The notes under the pieces: generated by a model | The model's input: only the letters and a program-made list of their open reading frames with translations | Databases searched by the model: none | What the model was told of the DNA's origin: nothing | Part shown: positions 13,739 through 26,000 of the stretch, in pieces | Layout: every line of letters begins with the position of its first letter | How positions within the stretch are numbered: position 1 is the first letter of the stretch | NCBI RefSeq assembly: GCF_037975245.1 | Contig: NC_092579.1 | Coordinates: 30,279,666-30,343,665, forward strand | Length of the DNA: 64,000 nt | Direction: 5' to 3' | DNA from: Apostichopus japonicus | Taxonomy: Eukaryota > Echinodermata > Holothuroidea > Aspidochirotida > Stichopodidae | Made by a program: the position numbers and the translations under genes

Positions 13739-13744
13739 TTTATT
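13739..13744 (-). promoter_or_regulatory. Candidate polyadenylation signal of BRI3-like copy 2
   Basis: AATAAA on the minus strand, about 170 bases downstream of the copy 2 stop codon. Position and sequence fit a poly(A) signal; no transcript evidence. Confidence 0.4.
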
Positions 13745-13913
13745 GTTGTTTCATTAGTTAATGTCGGCGTGACATTAAATGATGTTTCACATTGATAGTT
13801 TCATAGAGTGACTCTTAAATTTCAGGGCATATTTCAAACAAACAATAACGACAAAATCCGATCATGCGGATAAATACAGGGCATTAAAGGGTGTCATCAC
13901 GTGATGACCTGAT

Positions 13914-15263
13914 TTACATATAGATGGCGCCACATTGCGCACACTGCTGCCGCTTCATCATCAAACAAAACAGAAGTCCAATCGGGAATAAGAAGATTGC
14001 ACAGCAGATACCTAGCGGTGTGAATGTATCCTGTAGGGTTCCAACTCGGCATTGAGGGCACGTGGGTACGCCCACCATCACCTGTGTGGTGGTGACTGTC
14101 TGGTGTTGAGTGGAACGTACAATGGCGTCGTTCTGTGGAGGCGTAGTCTGGTATATTGCAGCTGAAAATAGAAGAAGAAAAATAAAAAGATAAACAAAAT
14201 TATGACCAACCTAGTAAAAAAAAAACGATTGATAAATGATTCATAACTCAAGCTTTTAATATTTATAGTCAGACAATAAGACATCGTTTATCAATACCAA
14301 GTCAAGTTTAACGTTTGCACCGTCTGGACTCCTGCTGGACTGCTACCGACTAGCGAGTTATGTTTCGGATCAATCTACTGTGTGTCATGTTGAATCACGT
14401 TTAAATCTGCCCACTACATAGAATGAATATATAGAAAACAACGGAAGTCTGTAACTTCAACTAAGTTATCACACGGTATCTTACCTATCTCCTCTACATA
14501 TACGCACTCCGATTTACTCTAGCCATTTAAAGGGACATTGGTTTCATATGCCTCGTTACGTCTATATCCATTCAGCCATTTATTCCTGGTATATACCTGA
14601 CTACTAATATATTCGAAACTTGCGAAGCTATAGTTTCAATGAATTTGAAATTACGTTATAGAATATATTAAATTAATTTGATATTATGTCATAAAAAGCA
14701 TCAATGTATTGTCAGTACCACAAAGCTTGAAAGATATGCGGTCTTTACCACCGTCGGGAATAAATATTTTAAATGTAAAATAATCTATAGAACTTCCATT
14801 TAACCTCACATGACGACGCACTCTATGAATGCATTAAACTGATTATCAGTTTGTCTATCAAATTTTGTTGCAATAAAAACCTCAAACTGATCACTTTATC
14901 TAATTTAACGATAAAAGAAAATGGCACACCAATGCCCCTCACCCCCCCCCCCTACCATCAGGTTAAACATTTGTGCTAGTTGTACTACTCCGTTAAAAAA
15001 AAACATATAGTAGTCGACATACATCTGTATATCTACTTACGAGAAAAACCTGGTTGAGTCGGCGGTGGGTAAGCAAACGTACTATTAGGAGGCGGATAAG
15101 GTGCGGCAGTTGTCATGGCAGGTGGCATGGCAGGTGGCATGGCAGGTGGCATGGCAGGTGGCATGGCAGGTGGCATGGCAGTTGGCATGGCAGTTGGTGG
15201 ACTGTACGGCGGAGGTTCAGCGGACGCAGTATTCTCTGGATCACCTTGTTTGATTTCTGCCAT
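13914..15263 (-). CDS. BRI3-like membrane protein, copy 2 (two exons)
   Basis: Exon 1 is 15041-15263 and exon 2 is 13914-14161, giving 156 aa. Exon 1 ends TCT-C|GTAAGT. Exon 2 follows CTATTTTCAG and begins with the last two bases of a proline codon, so the intron phase (1) matches the other two copies. Exon 1 starts MAEIKQGDPENTASAEPPPY and then has a short tandem repeat, PPAM five times with PTAM variants, made by a 12-bp DNA repeat. Exon 2 carries CPQC, a hydrophobic stretch with FLFPIGLLFC, and CAQC, and ends GAIYM like copy 1 (GSIYM). This exon has no upstream ATG, so it is easily missed. An in-frame ATG at 15377 would add 38 residues with a hydrophobic segment, but the MAEIK start aligns better with the sister genes. 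Copies 1 and 2 resemble each other more than copy 3. Confidence 0.87.
15115..15193. repeat. 12-bp coding microrepeat in BRI3-like copy 2 exon 1
   Basis: Six 12-bp units of the form ggcaggtggcat (the last as ggcagttggcat) encode Pro-Pro-Ala-Met or Pro-Thr-Ala-Met steps in the proline-rich exon. Unit number is likely to vary between individuals because the units are almost identical. Confidence 0.9.
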
Positions 15264-16327
15264 GCTGACTAGTCTCTTTGAGAAACCCAGTAAAATAATA
15301 GAAACAACTAAAATGACGAAAATATTAATTAGGAAATAAGAATAGAAATCAGTATTCCAATTATATTGGCTGAACACAACACAAGACTTGAATTGATATC
15401 AATATTGCAAAATAACCAATAAACAGCGTGACTGTCACTGATGCAATGTTCTGCATAGAAAAAGCTTGACTGAGATTTGCCCTGAATTTTTGTTTTCCAA
15501 TATAATGAAGATTGTATTTGTTTGTTTTTTTACCGCGTAAAAGCGACATTGAAAGCGACGGGACTTTTCATAGAATTATGTACGTAAGTAGAGGGGCAAA
15601 GTCCATTCTGTGATATCAGTGACTGGCACTGCTATCTTCAACACAGTGTAATGATTAACTTCCTGTTGATGAACTGACCAGCCGTTTTGGGTTCATATAG
15701 TGTTAAGAATTAAGCATTATGCATATAACTGTCTCTTCTTTCAATCGAATTGTAAAATGAATGAATCAAAGCGAAACTTTTCACTGAGTGAAGAGTGGGT
15801 GTATCTACTATAGTTAATGATTCACCCCATTATCAATATTAACAATCACCGCTGTTGTTAATTACACCCTTTCCTAACGAATTTACACAGAGATGAAGTT
15901 TTACATGCATTCATATACGAGTTCAGTCACGTTCGCGTCCGTCTTAATGGATCCCACGATTGTAACCTATGGCTACAAGACGGCTAGTATGCTCGCGTGC
16001 AGCATCACGATGATGCTTCACTTTATGAAACGAAGATTGTAAATGACGTCATTTGTGAATGTCACGATTGCGCAACAAACATTGAAATAAAGCCGCATTC
16101 GCTATATGTGTAGCGAGATTGTATTGCATTGTATGGTAGCCTGGAAGCGGTTAAACAGCATATATATACCGGAAGATTTTCATCTAAGCCATGATTAATT
16201 CTGTCAAATCTTTATAAACTTTCTTCAAAGTTAAAATAATAATTAAAAAAATTCTCTCGACATATGCTCCTGCAGTGTTCGTTTTGCGCATGCAATTAAA
16301 AGATAGACAAACCCGACCAAAAAAGGG

Positions 16328-16483
16328 GGGGGGTACCATGATTTCAAAGGAGGGTGTGGCCCCGTGTTCGTTGAAGCCAACTGCTATATGAGCGGTGTGG
16401 GGTGATATTCCACCTAAATTGGGGGTTATAGGCTCCGATACACTGACTGTTCCAGAAGCCGTATTAGGGTCAGGCGGTGTCAT
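16328..16483 (-). other. Orphan exon-like open frame, possibly a decayed BRI3-like first exon
   Basis: The minus frame starts MTPPDPNTASGTVSVSEP and runs about 52 codons to ATG|GTACCC, a weak donor. The opening DPNTAS resembles DPENTAS in exon 1 of BRI3-like copy 2, which lies 1.2 kb away on the same strand. It lacks the PPPY motif, and no matching membrane exon was found between here and copy 2. It may be a remnant of a duplicated first exon, an alternative first exon, or chance. Confidence 0.2.
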
Positions 16484-17093
16484 TTATGTTATCCACTCTT
16501 GGCTTTGGACAACCTAACGTCACGGCTATCCTAACACGGTAGCCTCCAGTTCCTTTAAGATACCAGTGTAACATTGCAAATGCAAACATAATTCAAAACC
16601 TACTGACTTTTAAACTGCCATTCAGAATTGCTTTGCTACCATACTTTTCCCTAAACTCCGACCGTCATTTTCCAAAAAAAGGCTTATGTCAAACTAATGT
16701 AGTCTGAGCTAATCTCAGCAGTTTAACCTATAACAAGTTAAGGGATAAAGTTAACCGAGAGGGGGTGATTTTAACCACAAACTTTATGCACATAAATCAC
16801 TTGACCTGCGTACAGTGTTTCCAGCTCTAGTTCGGACTAAACGTCGGCTTTCAAAACGCCGGAAAGGAAAGGGAAAGGTCGGAACGATCACGTCCTAAAT
16901 CATCGAACGCAGCATCATCGAATCAATCTTTTCTACCTACATCCGTTCCGAAAAATCCGGTTATTTATCATTTGCGATAAATCTTTCACATTTTACATTG
17001 TCTTTAAATACCCTCCCTCCTGCCCAATACGGTCCATCGGTGATTATAGGTTTGACAGTAACATCTTTATATAACCCAATGCATTGACGTATT

Positions 17094-17114
17094 GACGAGA
17101 TCCGTTATCTCGTC
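17094..17114. repeat. Solitary copy of the 105-bp satellite palindrome
   Basis: GACGAGAT-CCGTT-ATCTCGTC is the exact reverse complement of the palindromic core repeated at 1783-2223. The flanking monomer sequence is not conserved here beyond a few bases (attgacg, gtcaaatttt). Confidence 0.85.
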
Positions 17115-19967
17115 AAATTTTGTTTTCCAGTTAAAATATTAACAAAGTAGCAACTGAACACGCTTCCACAATAAAAGGTTGTATACACCAGCATATTTTG
17201 TATGCATCGACTCAAACCTTTTTATTCGTGTTAATAGAAACAAAAATGCCTGCAAAACTTTGCCGCACATTTACAAGACAAAATAATAACAGTAGCCTGG
17301 TATATATACCTCCAATGATATGCCTCTGTATTAACATCATGTGCGAAAAATATCAAAACTGTACAATGGATCATGTATACTGAATAGATAAAAAATATGA
17401 TATGTCTTTTAAAATAAGACATGGAAGTTGCAGAACATATTTAAAAACAGCTTATGACATTCCAAATGTGATAACATTTTCATCAACTATTATTTACTTT
17501 TTCAATTCATTTTGGAAGACCACAATAATATTTTTCTTTTATCTAGCAATTTCTCTCCTTTTCAATAACATATGAAAATTTAGTGCTTATGTACATTATG
17601 CTTACTAACTCTCTTTCAAAACTAGAAAAAGCCAAAATTATGTTGATTATACTGATAATTACATTCATTTGCAAATTCTTGCCTTGCAAGTGGTTAATCT
17701 TGTAAAGTTTTTAAAGAATCCGTTTTATTTAATTCAACTTTGTGTAAGCTTTTAACCATTCTGAATGAAGCCAAATGAAATTTACCTATAAATAAATCCC
17801 ACCTTAATCTAATATGTAATCAATTCAGTGGTTCTAACCCATTTGGTTTTCCTTGATCCACTGAGTCTTAATTGAAAAGAATTTTGTGTCCCACACTATT
17901 AATGTTACATAATTTATTCTTTCATTTCTTTGCAGCTAATACCTGATCACATCGTTCCTTGTACCTTGTGTTGTAACAGACAATGTCTTATGGCACCATC
18001 TCTCTCCTGTCTATCATTGAGTATGGTAACACCAGATTGTGAAGACAGGACAAGACAGTACACATGATGAAAGCAGCACCTGACTACCACACCAAGGTGA
18101 GAATAATTTCATCTCAATTCTTAGCTATAGCTTGGGACCTAGACATGGTAATATGGGCAACAGATAGAGGTCCATTAGCATCAGCATCATCATAGTGCAA
18201 TGCTTTTGTAGGTTACTTTCTATTGTTTCAGGACTAATCTGAATTAGGGCAGGGGGGTGGGAGAGGGTGGGTGTAAGTTTCTTACAAAATAGTCTATATG
18301 GCATTCTCAAGGGCCATTTCTGTACCAACTTTGTTTCGTAGATTACAAGTAGCCCTTAATACATATATTAGTACTGGTTTTGTAATACAAATAATAGCTT
18401 GACTGACACTTCCACTGCCCCCCCCATGCATGTCCCACCCCCTTCAGCTTAAGGAGCCCATCCTCTCCTGCTTAAGAAGCTCCCCAATACAGGGATGGCA
18501 ATGCTAAAGGTGGAGGCATGTTGGTTAACATGAAATACTCATTGTGTAAGGAGTAACATAAATCAAGTGCTTTTATGGTGAAAAACCAACTTGCACATAC
18601 ATACAACAACAAACATATACTAACCTGAATCATCTCACAGTTACACACACAGTACAATAACTTAGCATAATTAGTAAGTCTCCTTACCACAAGTATAAAC
18701 TATTCATGTTGAAATGTTTTGGTCAAGCCACCATTTTCCTTCTTCTGAATAAAGGCATAGAAGACTCGCGCAAAAAGAAACTTCTGATGCCGGTAATCTG
18801 ACCTAGTTTCCATTGAGGTGTAACAGAAGTGTTATACACCCCCATCGATCCCAGAAAAAAAAAAAACACACAACTTGCTACCGTCAGTAATTAGACACTA
18901 GTGCACAGTCAATTCATGCAGCTACGGTCAATATCCACAACACAGTGTACATAGCAGCGATGGACATCTCAGGTCTAGATAAAAGATAACAAGGTATCAC
19001 GTTTCATTATTGTCTGCATTTTATAGCGACACAAAAAAAGTGCAAGCAACTTTTTCAGATGGCGGCACGCGGTTTGGGGCAAGTCTTCAATGCCTTTAAA
19101 GACCTAACTGCAATGGTCAAGTCAGTCTGTTTGTAAACAAAACCCCCTTAATGTTATACTGTCTCAAACTTACCAGCAGCATAGAGGAAGAATTCTTACA
19201 AGTCAAATACCAAAATTAGTCAAACAAAATTCCACTAGAATATTAAACGAATCTAAACAGCAAACTTTACTACAAAAATATGGAAATGTTCATATAACAA
19301 GGCAGAATTTTGGTTGGTCAATGAGTACCACTGACATTTAAGTGAAGATTAAGTAAATCCTAGCACAAATCTAATTTAATGATAATATTTAACATTCATT
19401 GCAATGCTATTATTCAAGTCCTATTATTCATTTACCTCTGTGCATACCTCTGAACTGAAAATGAAGGTCTTATTTTAATGAAGTTGACAAACAAATCGAT
19501 CGTGTTACAGGACACTCCATGGCAAGTCTCCATCTCATCAAAATGCAGCGAAAATGCAATAACTGAATCTATCGGTATATATTGGTGCAAATAGTTCTTC
19601 CATCGCTGAAGGGCTACAAAACAGACTGCTGCTGACGCAATATAATACACTCAGACATTCTCTACGTATAACATCTCTCTAACACAAGGCAAAATTTATA
19701 CAACGGATTAGAATTAGCATGATCCATAGCTATTAGCTAAGTTGGTGTTATTTTATGCTCAAGTTTGAACTCACTTATATAAAATAAGTATATGTTTTTG
19801 ATTCATAAGAATATTTCAAATGTGTTCGTTGCAAATCTTTCCAAAAAGACGTCTGCTCCTAATTCAATGGACACAATTTCTCTTGTGTCACATTTTGTCA
19901 CATTTGTGTCAAGTTTTGTCCTACACACAAACTGTCTCCATGCTGTACCTTGCACGGGTGTTTGGTC

Positions 19968-21341
19968 CTAACCGAAAGATGCACCGCAATTCCTGCACGT
20001 CTTGACTTTCATGGCGAGACAGCAGAGAATTCCCAAGGGGAAAAAGAAGAGAGCTAGAAAGATTCCTGCTAGTGTGTATTGATCTTCCAGATAACCCACT
20101 CTGCATGCCGGGCACCCACCGACTACCACCACGTTGGTGACCCTGCAAGGTACCCCCGGCTGGGACTGCGGAAGCGGCTGGTAGCCTTGTTGATAGCCAC
20201 TGCCCGCAAACTGACTGTTTGGTGGAAAATCTGTCGACCGGGAAAAATATTTACAAACCATCGTAATTAGAACCAGTGTCCGAAAAGAAAAATGACAATG
20301 TGAAAAAGGTTAACACAAGAGCGGTGACCACTTGCTTCCAGGCCATAAAAATAACTAGTGGTCAACTAGTTAGTTAGAGGGCGGCAGGGGTGCTGATTAT
20401 GTGTATGAATATGACATGGCTTAGACAGAGTGATGCAAATGTACAACGCAACGCAACAGTGTTACGTATTCAACAGTATTAGCATCTCAACAGTCAACAG
20501 TCTTACAAATATTATTGAAATTATTGTCTGATGGCAAAACTGAACAACCTATACCTACATGACCTTTCATTGTAAACAGATACAAAGTTTAAAAGAATTT
20601 TTTTTTTGGTGCCTGCAAAATTGGAAGTGTTTGTACCTTACAGCAAAGCAGGTGTGATCTGGTAGATGCACACTTACAGGAATGTGTTGTGTTATCTTTC
20701 ACTCCATGGTTACTTTTAACCTTAGGTGAGGTATGGTTCCAATTTTCAAGACAACGGTTGTAAAGCTCATACGATATCAACGAATATGGGTATATCCATA
20801 TTCCGAATCCATTAATCCATTTTTTACTGTTTTTGCAAAGTCTGCAGAAAACCAAAACATTTTGTGAAATTGTGCATCTATGGCATCATCCTTGCTTGCT
20901 TCAAGTTCACTTTTGCTACATGTTTAAAATTTCAGAGGAACACAAGTATTAGCATGTGGGGGTAATGTATGACAAGTTCACCACAATGTTTAGACTATAT
21001 TTCCCTTTAGATAGAAAATATATAAATCTGAATTAGTCATTTTAATCTGGCAACAGACATAGTGAAAGGCATAATCACAGGACTTTATCCTAAGAGGAAT
21101 ATAACATGAATGTGATGTAGTATGTTTGCTCTCCAAATTCAGATTACAAAAAAATATCATAATTTGTAAAATTCAACAAGTAGATTGTGATGGACATTTC
21201 TGTTGCCGGTCACTTCTAAAGCCACTTACTGCCTTGACCCTGCACTTGAGTGGTCTGACTGTATGTCGGTGGTGGTTGTGAGGTGCCATAGCCAGCATTG
21301 GGAGCATATGGAGGAGGTTGTTCTCCTGGCTTTTGTGTCAT
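19968..21341 (-). CDS. BRI3: Brain protein I3 (BRI3) orthologue-like, copy 3 (two coding exons)
   Basis: Exon 1 is 21230-21341 and exon 2 is 19968-20230, giving 124 aa, essentially the vertebrate BRI3 length (125). Exon 1 (MTQKPGEQPPPYAPNAGYG) ends GGC-A|GTAAGT. Exon 2 follows GTCGACAG and completes an Asn codon, phase 1 as in copies 1 and 2. The C-terminal half reads VVVVGGCPACRVGYLED, then a hydrophobic segment FLALFFFPLGILCCLAM and RNCGASFG, which is very close to the BRI3 family consensus. It is the most conserved of the three copies and probably the ancestral gene. An acceptor-like TATTTCAG at 21399-21406 upstream of the ATG suggests a non-coding first exon further right, toward MRPL12. 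In known animals BRI3 is a small endolysosomal transmembrane protein of poorly defined role. The symbol rests on sequence recognition only. Confidence 0.9.
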
Positions 21342-21397
21342 TATGGGTAAAAAGTGGGACTTCTACAGTACTGTGATGAAGATGATATGGTGGTCAA

Positions 21398-23038
21398 ACT
21401 GAAATAGAAAATATAAAAATATACAAGTTTGTTAACATTAATTGGCTGTATAATTCAAAGGCCTATATTTTCTGTAATGTTTATTATGACTCATTGAAGT
21501 ACTTTGATGATTCGATGATTGTCAAAGGTCATTAAAATAATTTATACTGTACCCTCTCCCTCCCATTAGCTACTTGTCACTTTACTTTAGTGCTTCCGCT
21601 ATCTGGCTCATAGATATTAAAATCAAAACAAAGACTAGACTACTATATGTCAATCAGGAGATGATCAAAAGTGTTAATTACCTTGGTGGATCAGTCATGT
21701 GATGAGTTCTGCAATAGCAAAAACTCATATCCCATGTATGTGCATTGTATGTACAAAACTACTATCACCATTGCATAGCTGCCACTGCGTAGCAAAACCC
21801 ACTGCATTAGGTAAGTGGTATACTTCTCAATGCTTACCACAATGTTCTAATGTGTCGGTATCCTTTTAATAATCAAACAACTGGTTATGATCAAACATAC
21901 CAGGGCTGTACAAACAGTATATAACTGCAGTACTGCACCAACATCAAATGGCACAATTCACTTATTTCACTGTTCCTTACCAACACAAATCTAAACACTG
22001 TGTGTCTAGGCATACATATAACTGTACATCATGATACTCAAGCCTGATGAAAGTAAATCTCAATTCTCAACCACTGTCATCATCCAAACCTCAGCAATCA
22101 GACCAAAATTTACTCAAATGTGTGCTGCAATTCCTATCGCTGCAAGTTAATGCAGAGTTAGGTGTAGGGCCCCTGCTGGGCTGATGTTAAATTCATCAGT
22201 TCATTTAGTAGGACTAGCCTAGTTTCAGTGTCAGTTGCCAATAGTATGGCTTCCAATGATTAATGAACATGTCACATGATCCTTCATGGACAGTATGTAG
22301 GCCTATTCTCATGTGAACTGTTATATACGATAGCTGTCCATAGGCCTAACAGAGTCATCAGATCTAGGTATGAGGCCTTACGTGGACTACCATTGTATTA
22401 GTAAAATATCATACTTCATAGTACTTAAATCACACAGCTTTAGTGCAGTCACAGTTGCGCCTAGCTTAACTTTTATAAGCCTTTAGGCAAGGCGAATGCA
22501 GTAGCCTAGGCTATGAATGATAGATTACAGTAGTAACAAAGAATAAGTATTCTCACGTTTGACCTATTATTCTCGTACAAGATCAATCAGCAAACATAAA
22601 ACCGTCGAAATGAGCAACACATAATGACTTTCTTTGATATACAGCAGTCACGTATCTATAGCTAGTATAGACGCTACCAGGATAAATTTACGGTGGTTGT
22701 CGATGGGTACTGTTTCGCAGGATATTGTGTCATGGGATCTATATGATATAAGCTTTCGAACACCGGTCAGCTAAAAATAAACATTATTATACATAGACAG
22801 TTCAATTTATGGCGTGCCGTTTGAAACTTTATATAGTTGACATATAATTGTCGCTAAACTAGTATCGTGTGACCATATTTCCATTGATGTTGTTGGCATA
22901 TGCATGGTACGATATACCTTACAATGAAACAACATGCCCGAAGACTGTAATGTAACTGTCAGTAGTTTGTTGTAGTAGAAGAGGCACCAAACAACCTATT
23001 TTTTGTTGTTCCATGCATCAAATCTGCCCGAGAAAATA
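21398..23038. promoter_or_regulatory. Head-to-head region between BRI3 and MRPL12
   Basis: About 1.7 kb separates the divergent start codons of the BRI3-like gene (minus) and MRPL12 (plus). It should contain the transcription starts of both and a putative 5' UTR intron of BRI3 (acceptor at 21399-21400). TAGGCCTA/CCTAGGC-type words are dense from about 22200 onward. No TATA box was identified with confidence. Confidence 0.5.
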
Positions 23039-26000
23039 ATGAATTCCGTAACATCGTGTGTTTTCAAGTCGGTGTCTATTCGTACCGCTCTCAGTTGGTA
23101 AGAATGTTCACAGACGTGTTGCTCGTTACTGGACAGGCTAGGCCTATAGCCTAACTGTTACTGTTAGGTCCACGCTGTGCTTAGCCTAGCCAGACTCTCC
23201 TAGGTCTAGCCTAGGACTGTATACTACAGTACTTGCAGTGGTACGGTAATGCATATTTAGCCCAATTATGACACACTTAAAGACTGTTTACTCATTGTTG
23301 AAATCTGGTTTGAGTTATAATTTCACGTTCAGAAGGTCTCTTTTTCGGGTGGAGTTGTGAAGTCGCAGTCAAGTTGTTTAGCCTCAAGAGGCTACCTGTA
23401 CCTCCTCCGAGAGTCCAATGTGACTCAGTTGGAGTCTGAACTCCGATTCCAGTAATTTTTCCCATAATGATGGTTAAAGCTCCACGGCTACTTCAACTCC
23501 AGAAAAAATATATTGTGAGGAAGATATGTTGTTCCCAAAAGCATGTATGAAGTAGCCTTATAATAATTTACTTACTGTGACACTTCGACTCCAGCAAGAA
23601 AAAGAAAAGATGTTAGGAGCTTAGCCTAGGCTTACTGTAAGTGGGGTATTCTATCATTACTCCATTTTCTAATGTCTTAATATTAAGCCTACATTTTTTG
23701 CATTGTGAATTCTTTTGATGAAATTCTTGGCAATATATGTGATAGTATCATTACACAAAATTGTTTTCATGCAGTCTACTTGAAATGAGCACAAAGCGCT
23801 CATAAATTCATTAAGAGACTTGCTAGCACATGTCAAGTTTGGCTTACTTTCCATTGCTATGAAATTCTAAAGAGCATTATACTTGTATGATTGTACTTTG
23901 GCCTAGCCTAGGTGAGTAGTAAGTAAACTGAAGAAGGCATTCAAAAGTTGGGGGGGGGGGGGGGGGAGTGGAGGTAAACATTTATGTCTTGAACCTGTCC
24001 TGGAATTTTTACAGCTGGCCTCAGTATCATACAAATTGTTTTCCCACAAAATGAGATGACAGCCATTGGTCACTACGTAAAGATAATAATAAAGTCCAAC
24101 CATTGACAGTTTGACACAGAGTTAGCCCTAATCACTAGCTATGCCACGTCGTATTTATCAACGTAGAAGAGAAGTAATTGCATCTTAGATTTGCATCTTT
24201 ACAATGCATTTGTTAACATTGCATTAATTAGCATCTTAACATTGTTACAAGGATGAGATATTTTCTTCTTGCTTTGGACATAGACTAGGCACCCCTAACA
24301 CTACAGTTCTGCTTTTTTGATAAATTCATGACTGTTTGGTCTAGTCATAGATCTAAGGCTTGTAAGTGGCCTATGAAAGTGTATGGCATTAAAACCACAA
24401 GCAGTGAACCAGTTGCATCTATTGTATCTATGGATTTGTAGAGTTGTAGTAATGATACATTTACAACAGAATTTACAAATATTCATAAAATATTTGAGAT
24501 GACCACAAATATTGCAGAACATTGACGTTTTATCATAGAACCAGGATATTCTTGGTGGAGCCCGTAATTGTGTATTTTTTCTTACTGTAATTTTCAGGGT
24601 GGATTCACAGTTGGCAATTTACAATGATTATTAATATTGAGTTGCTTTAGGGAAGTTGAACAATCTACTGGAAAAAGAGGCCTTCTAAAAGGCAGAAAAT
24701 TCTTTAATCCTACAAAGCATTTTGCTGATGTGATTTTTTGATCTATAGTGCTTTATGTTCAAATATCATATTGTTACCATTTCCTTGATCAGTTATTTTT
24801 TGCAGGATTTTATTAATTTTTCTATGAGCAAGTCAGTTTAGTTTTGGACTTAAAAAATACATTTTGACCTGTGTGATTTGTTGGCAAAGTGTTCTGCAGT
24901 TTCAGCCATGAATTTGCTGCAGCTACTGTACCACTCTTATATGGCTTAATATGGAACAAAGTGAATATCCTCATTAACGCACTGTGTTATATAATGTAAA
25001 ATATTATCCAAAGTAGGCAAGTTGTGTTCATTACACAAATGCAATGATAGGTTACTGCCGTAGTATTTTGTCATTTTCGAGAAACACAGTTGATAGAATT
25101 TTGTTATACCCAATTGTGAACTACAGTATAATCAATCTCTTGTTATGTTTTCAGTGTTTGCAGAAGACAAAGATACCAGAATCAACTGATGAGGCAGCAG
25201 TCTGTACGATCTCTTTCCGCATCGCCCGAGGAGAAAGTCATCCCACCACCCACTCCAGACAATCAACCTAAACATTATCCTGAGCATATTAAAAGCATCG
25301 TTGACCAAATAGCTGGACTGACCCTTATAGAAGTCGCTGACCTAAATCAATTACTGAAAGTGAGTTGTATTGCCAAGAATTTAGCTGAACTAAAAACTTG
25401 TGGCAGAAGTCCAAAATGTAACTTTAGGAATTTGGGTTGGCGGACATATAAATATTGATTTAAATCTCTTGACTTTGTTTATTACTTAAAGAAATTTGTA
25501 GCTTCCCAGTTTTTAAACAAAAATTTTGTGAATATTTCTTACTATGCACATAGCCGAACTGTACGCATGATGTAACATGAGGCATCTATGAATGGGATGG
25601 GTACAGTATTGTACATACAGTACTTTCGGGTTTTAAAGGAAGCATTAAGGTACAAAATTACGTATGTTGTAGACAACTACCACCATACAAGTGCTATTTC
25701 CATGGCACTTTTTGCGAAATGACCCTCTAAACAAATTGATTGGACTATATATCCTTAAACACAGACCATTTAGGGCAGTTACTAAGTTGCAGACCAAACT
25801 TAATCGGAAAATGTAAGGTTTGAAAGACCATATCTTGGTTGTCAACTAAAAAATTGAAGTTTAGGAAACAAGAGATTAAAATTATGTCATGTATTGAGGA
25901 GCGCATGTCATCATCAACTTAGTCTTAAAGGCACATTCTAGAGAATTAGCATATTTCTGTTCACTTTTGTACTCAAAAAGTACTAAGTACTCACACTCTC

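Larger units (their letters stand above)
9306..13900. other. Intergenic stretch between BRI3-like copies 1 and 2
   Basis: The left end should include the promoter and 5' UTR of copy 1. Apart from the palindrome at 9950-10120 I see only C homopolymers (near 10263, 10540, 10790, 11602, 12241, 12666), a short TTAGGG-like patch near 11095-11120 and an isolated hAT-like right end (gcacgccactg) ending at 12711. No supported exon. The 137-aa plus-strand frame at 12859-13272 has no recognisable domain. Confidence 0.5.
15270..19960. other. Intergenic stretch between BRI3-like copies 2 and 3
   Basis: Upstream region of copy 2 and downstream region of copy 3. It contains one exon-like open frame at 16328-16483 and a lone copy of the 1.7-kb satellite palindrome at 17094-17114. 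The rest is AT-rich with no recognised exon or RNA gene. Confidence 0.5.

Noticed and set aside
15054-15339. Plus-strand Gly/Met/Arg/His-rich ORFs
   Set aside because: Antisense shadows of the 12-bp repeat in exon 1 of BRI3-like copy 2.
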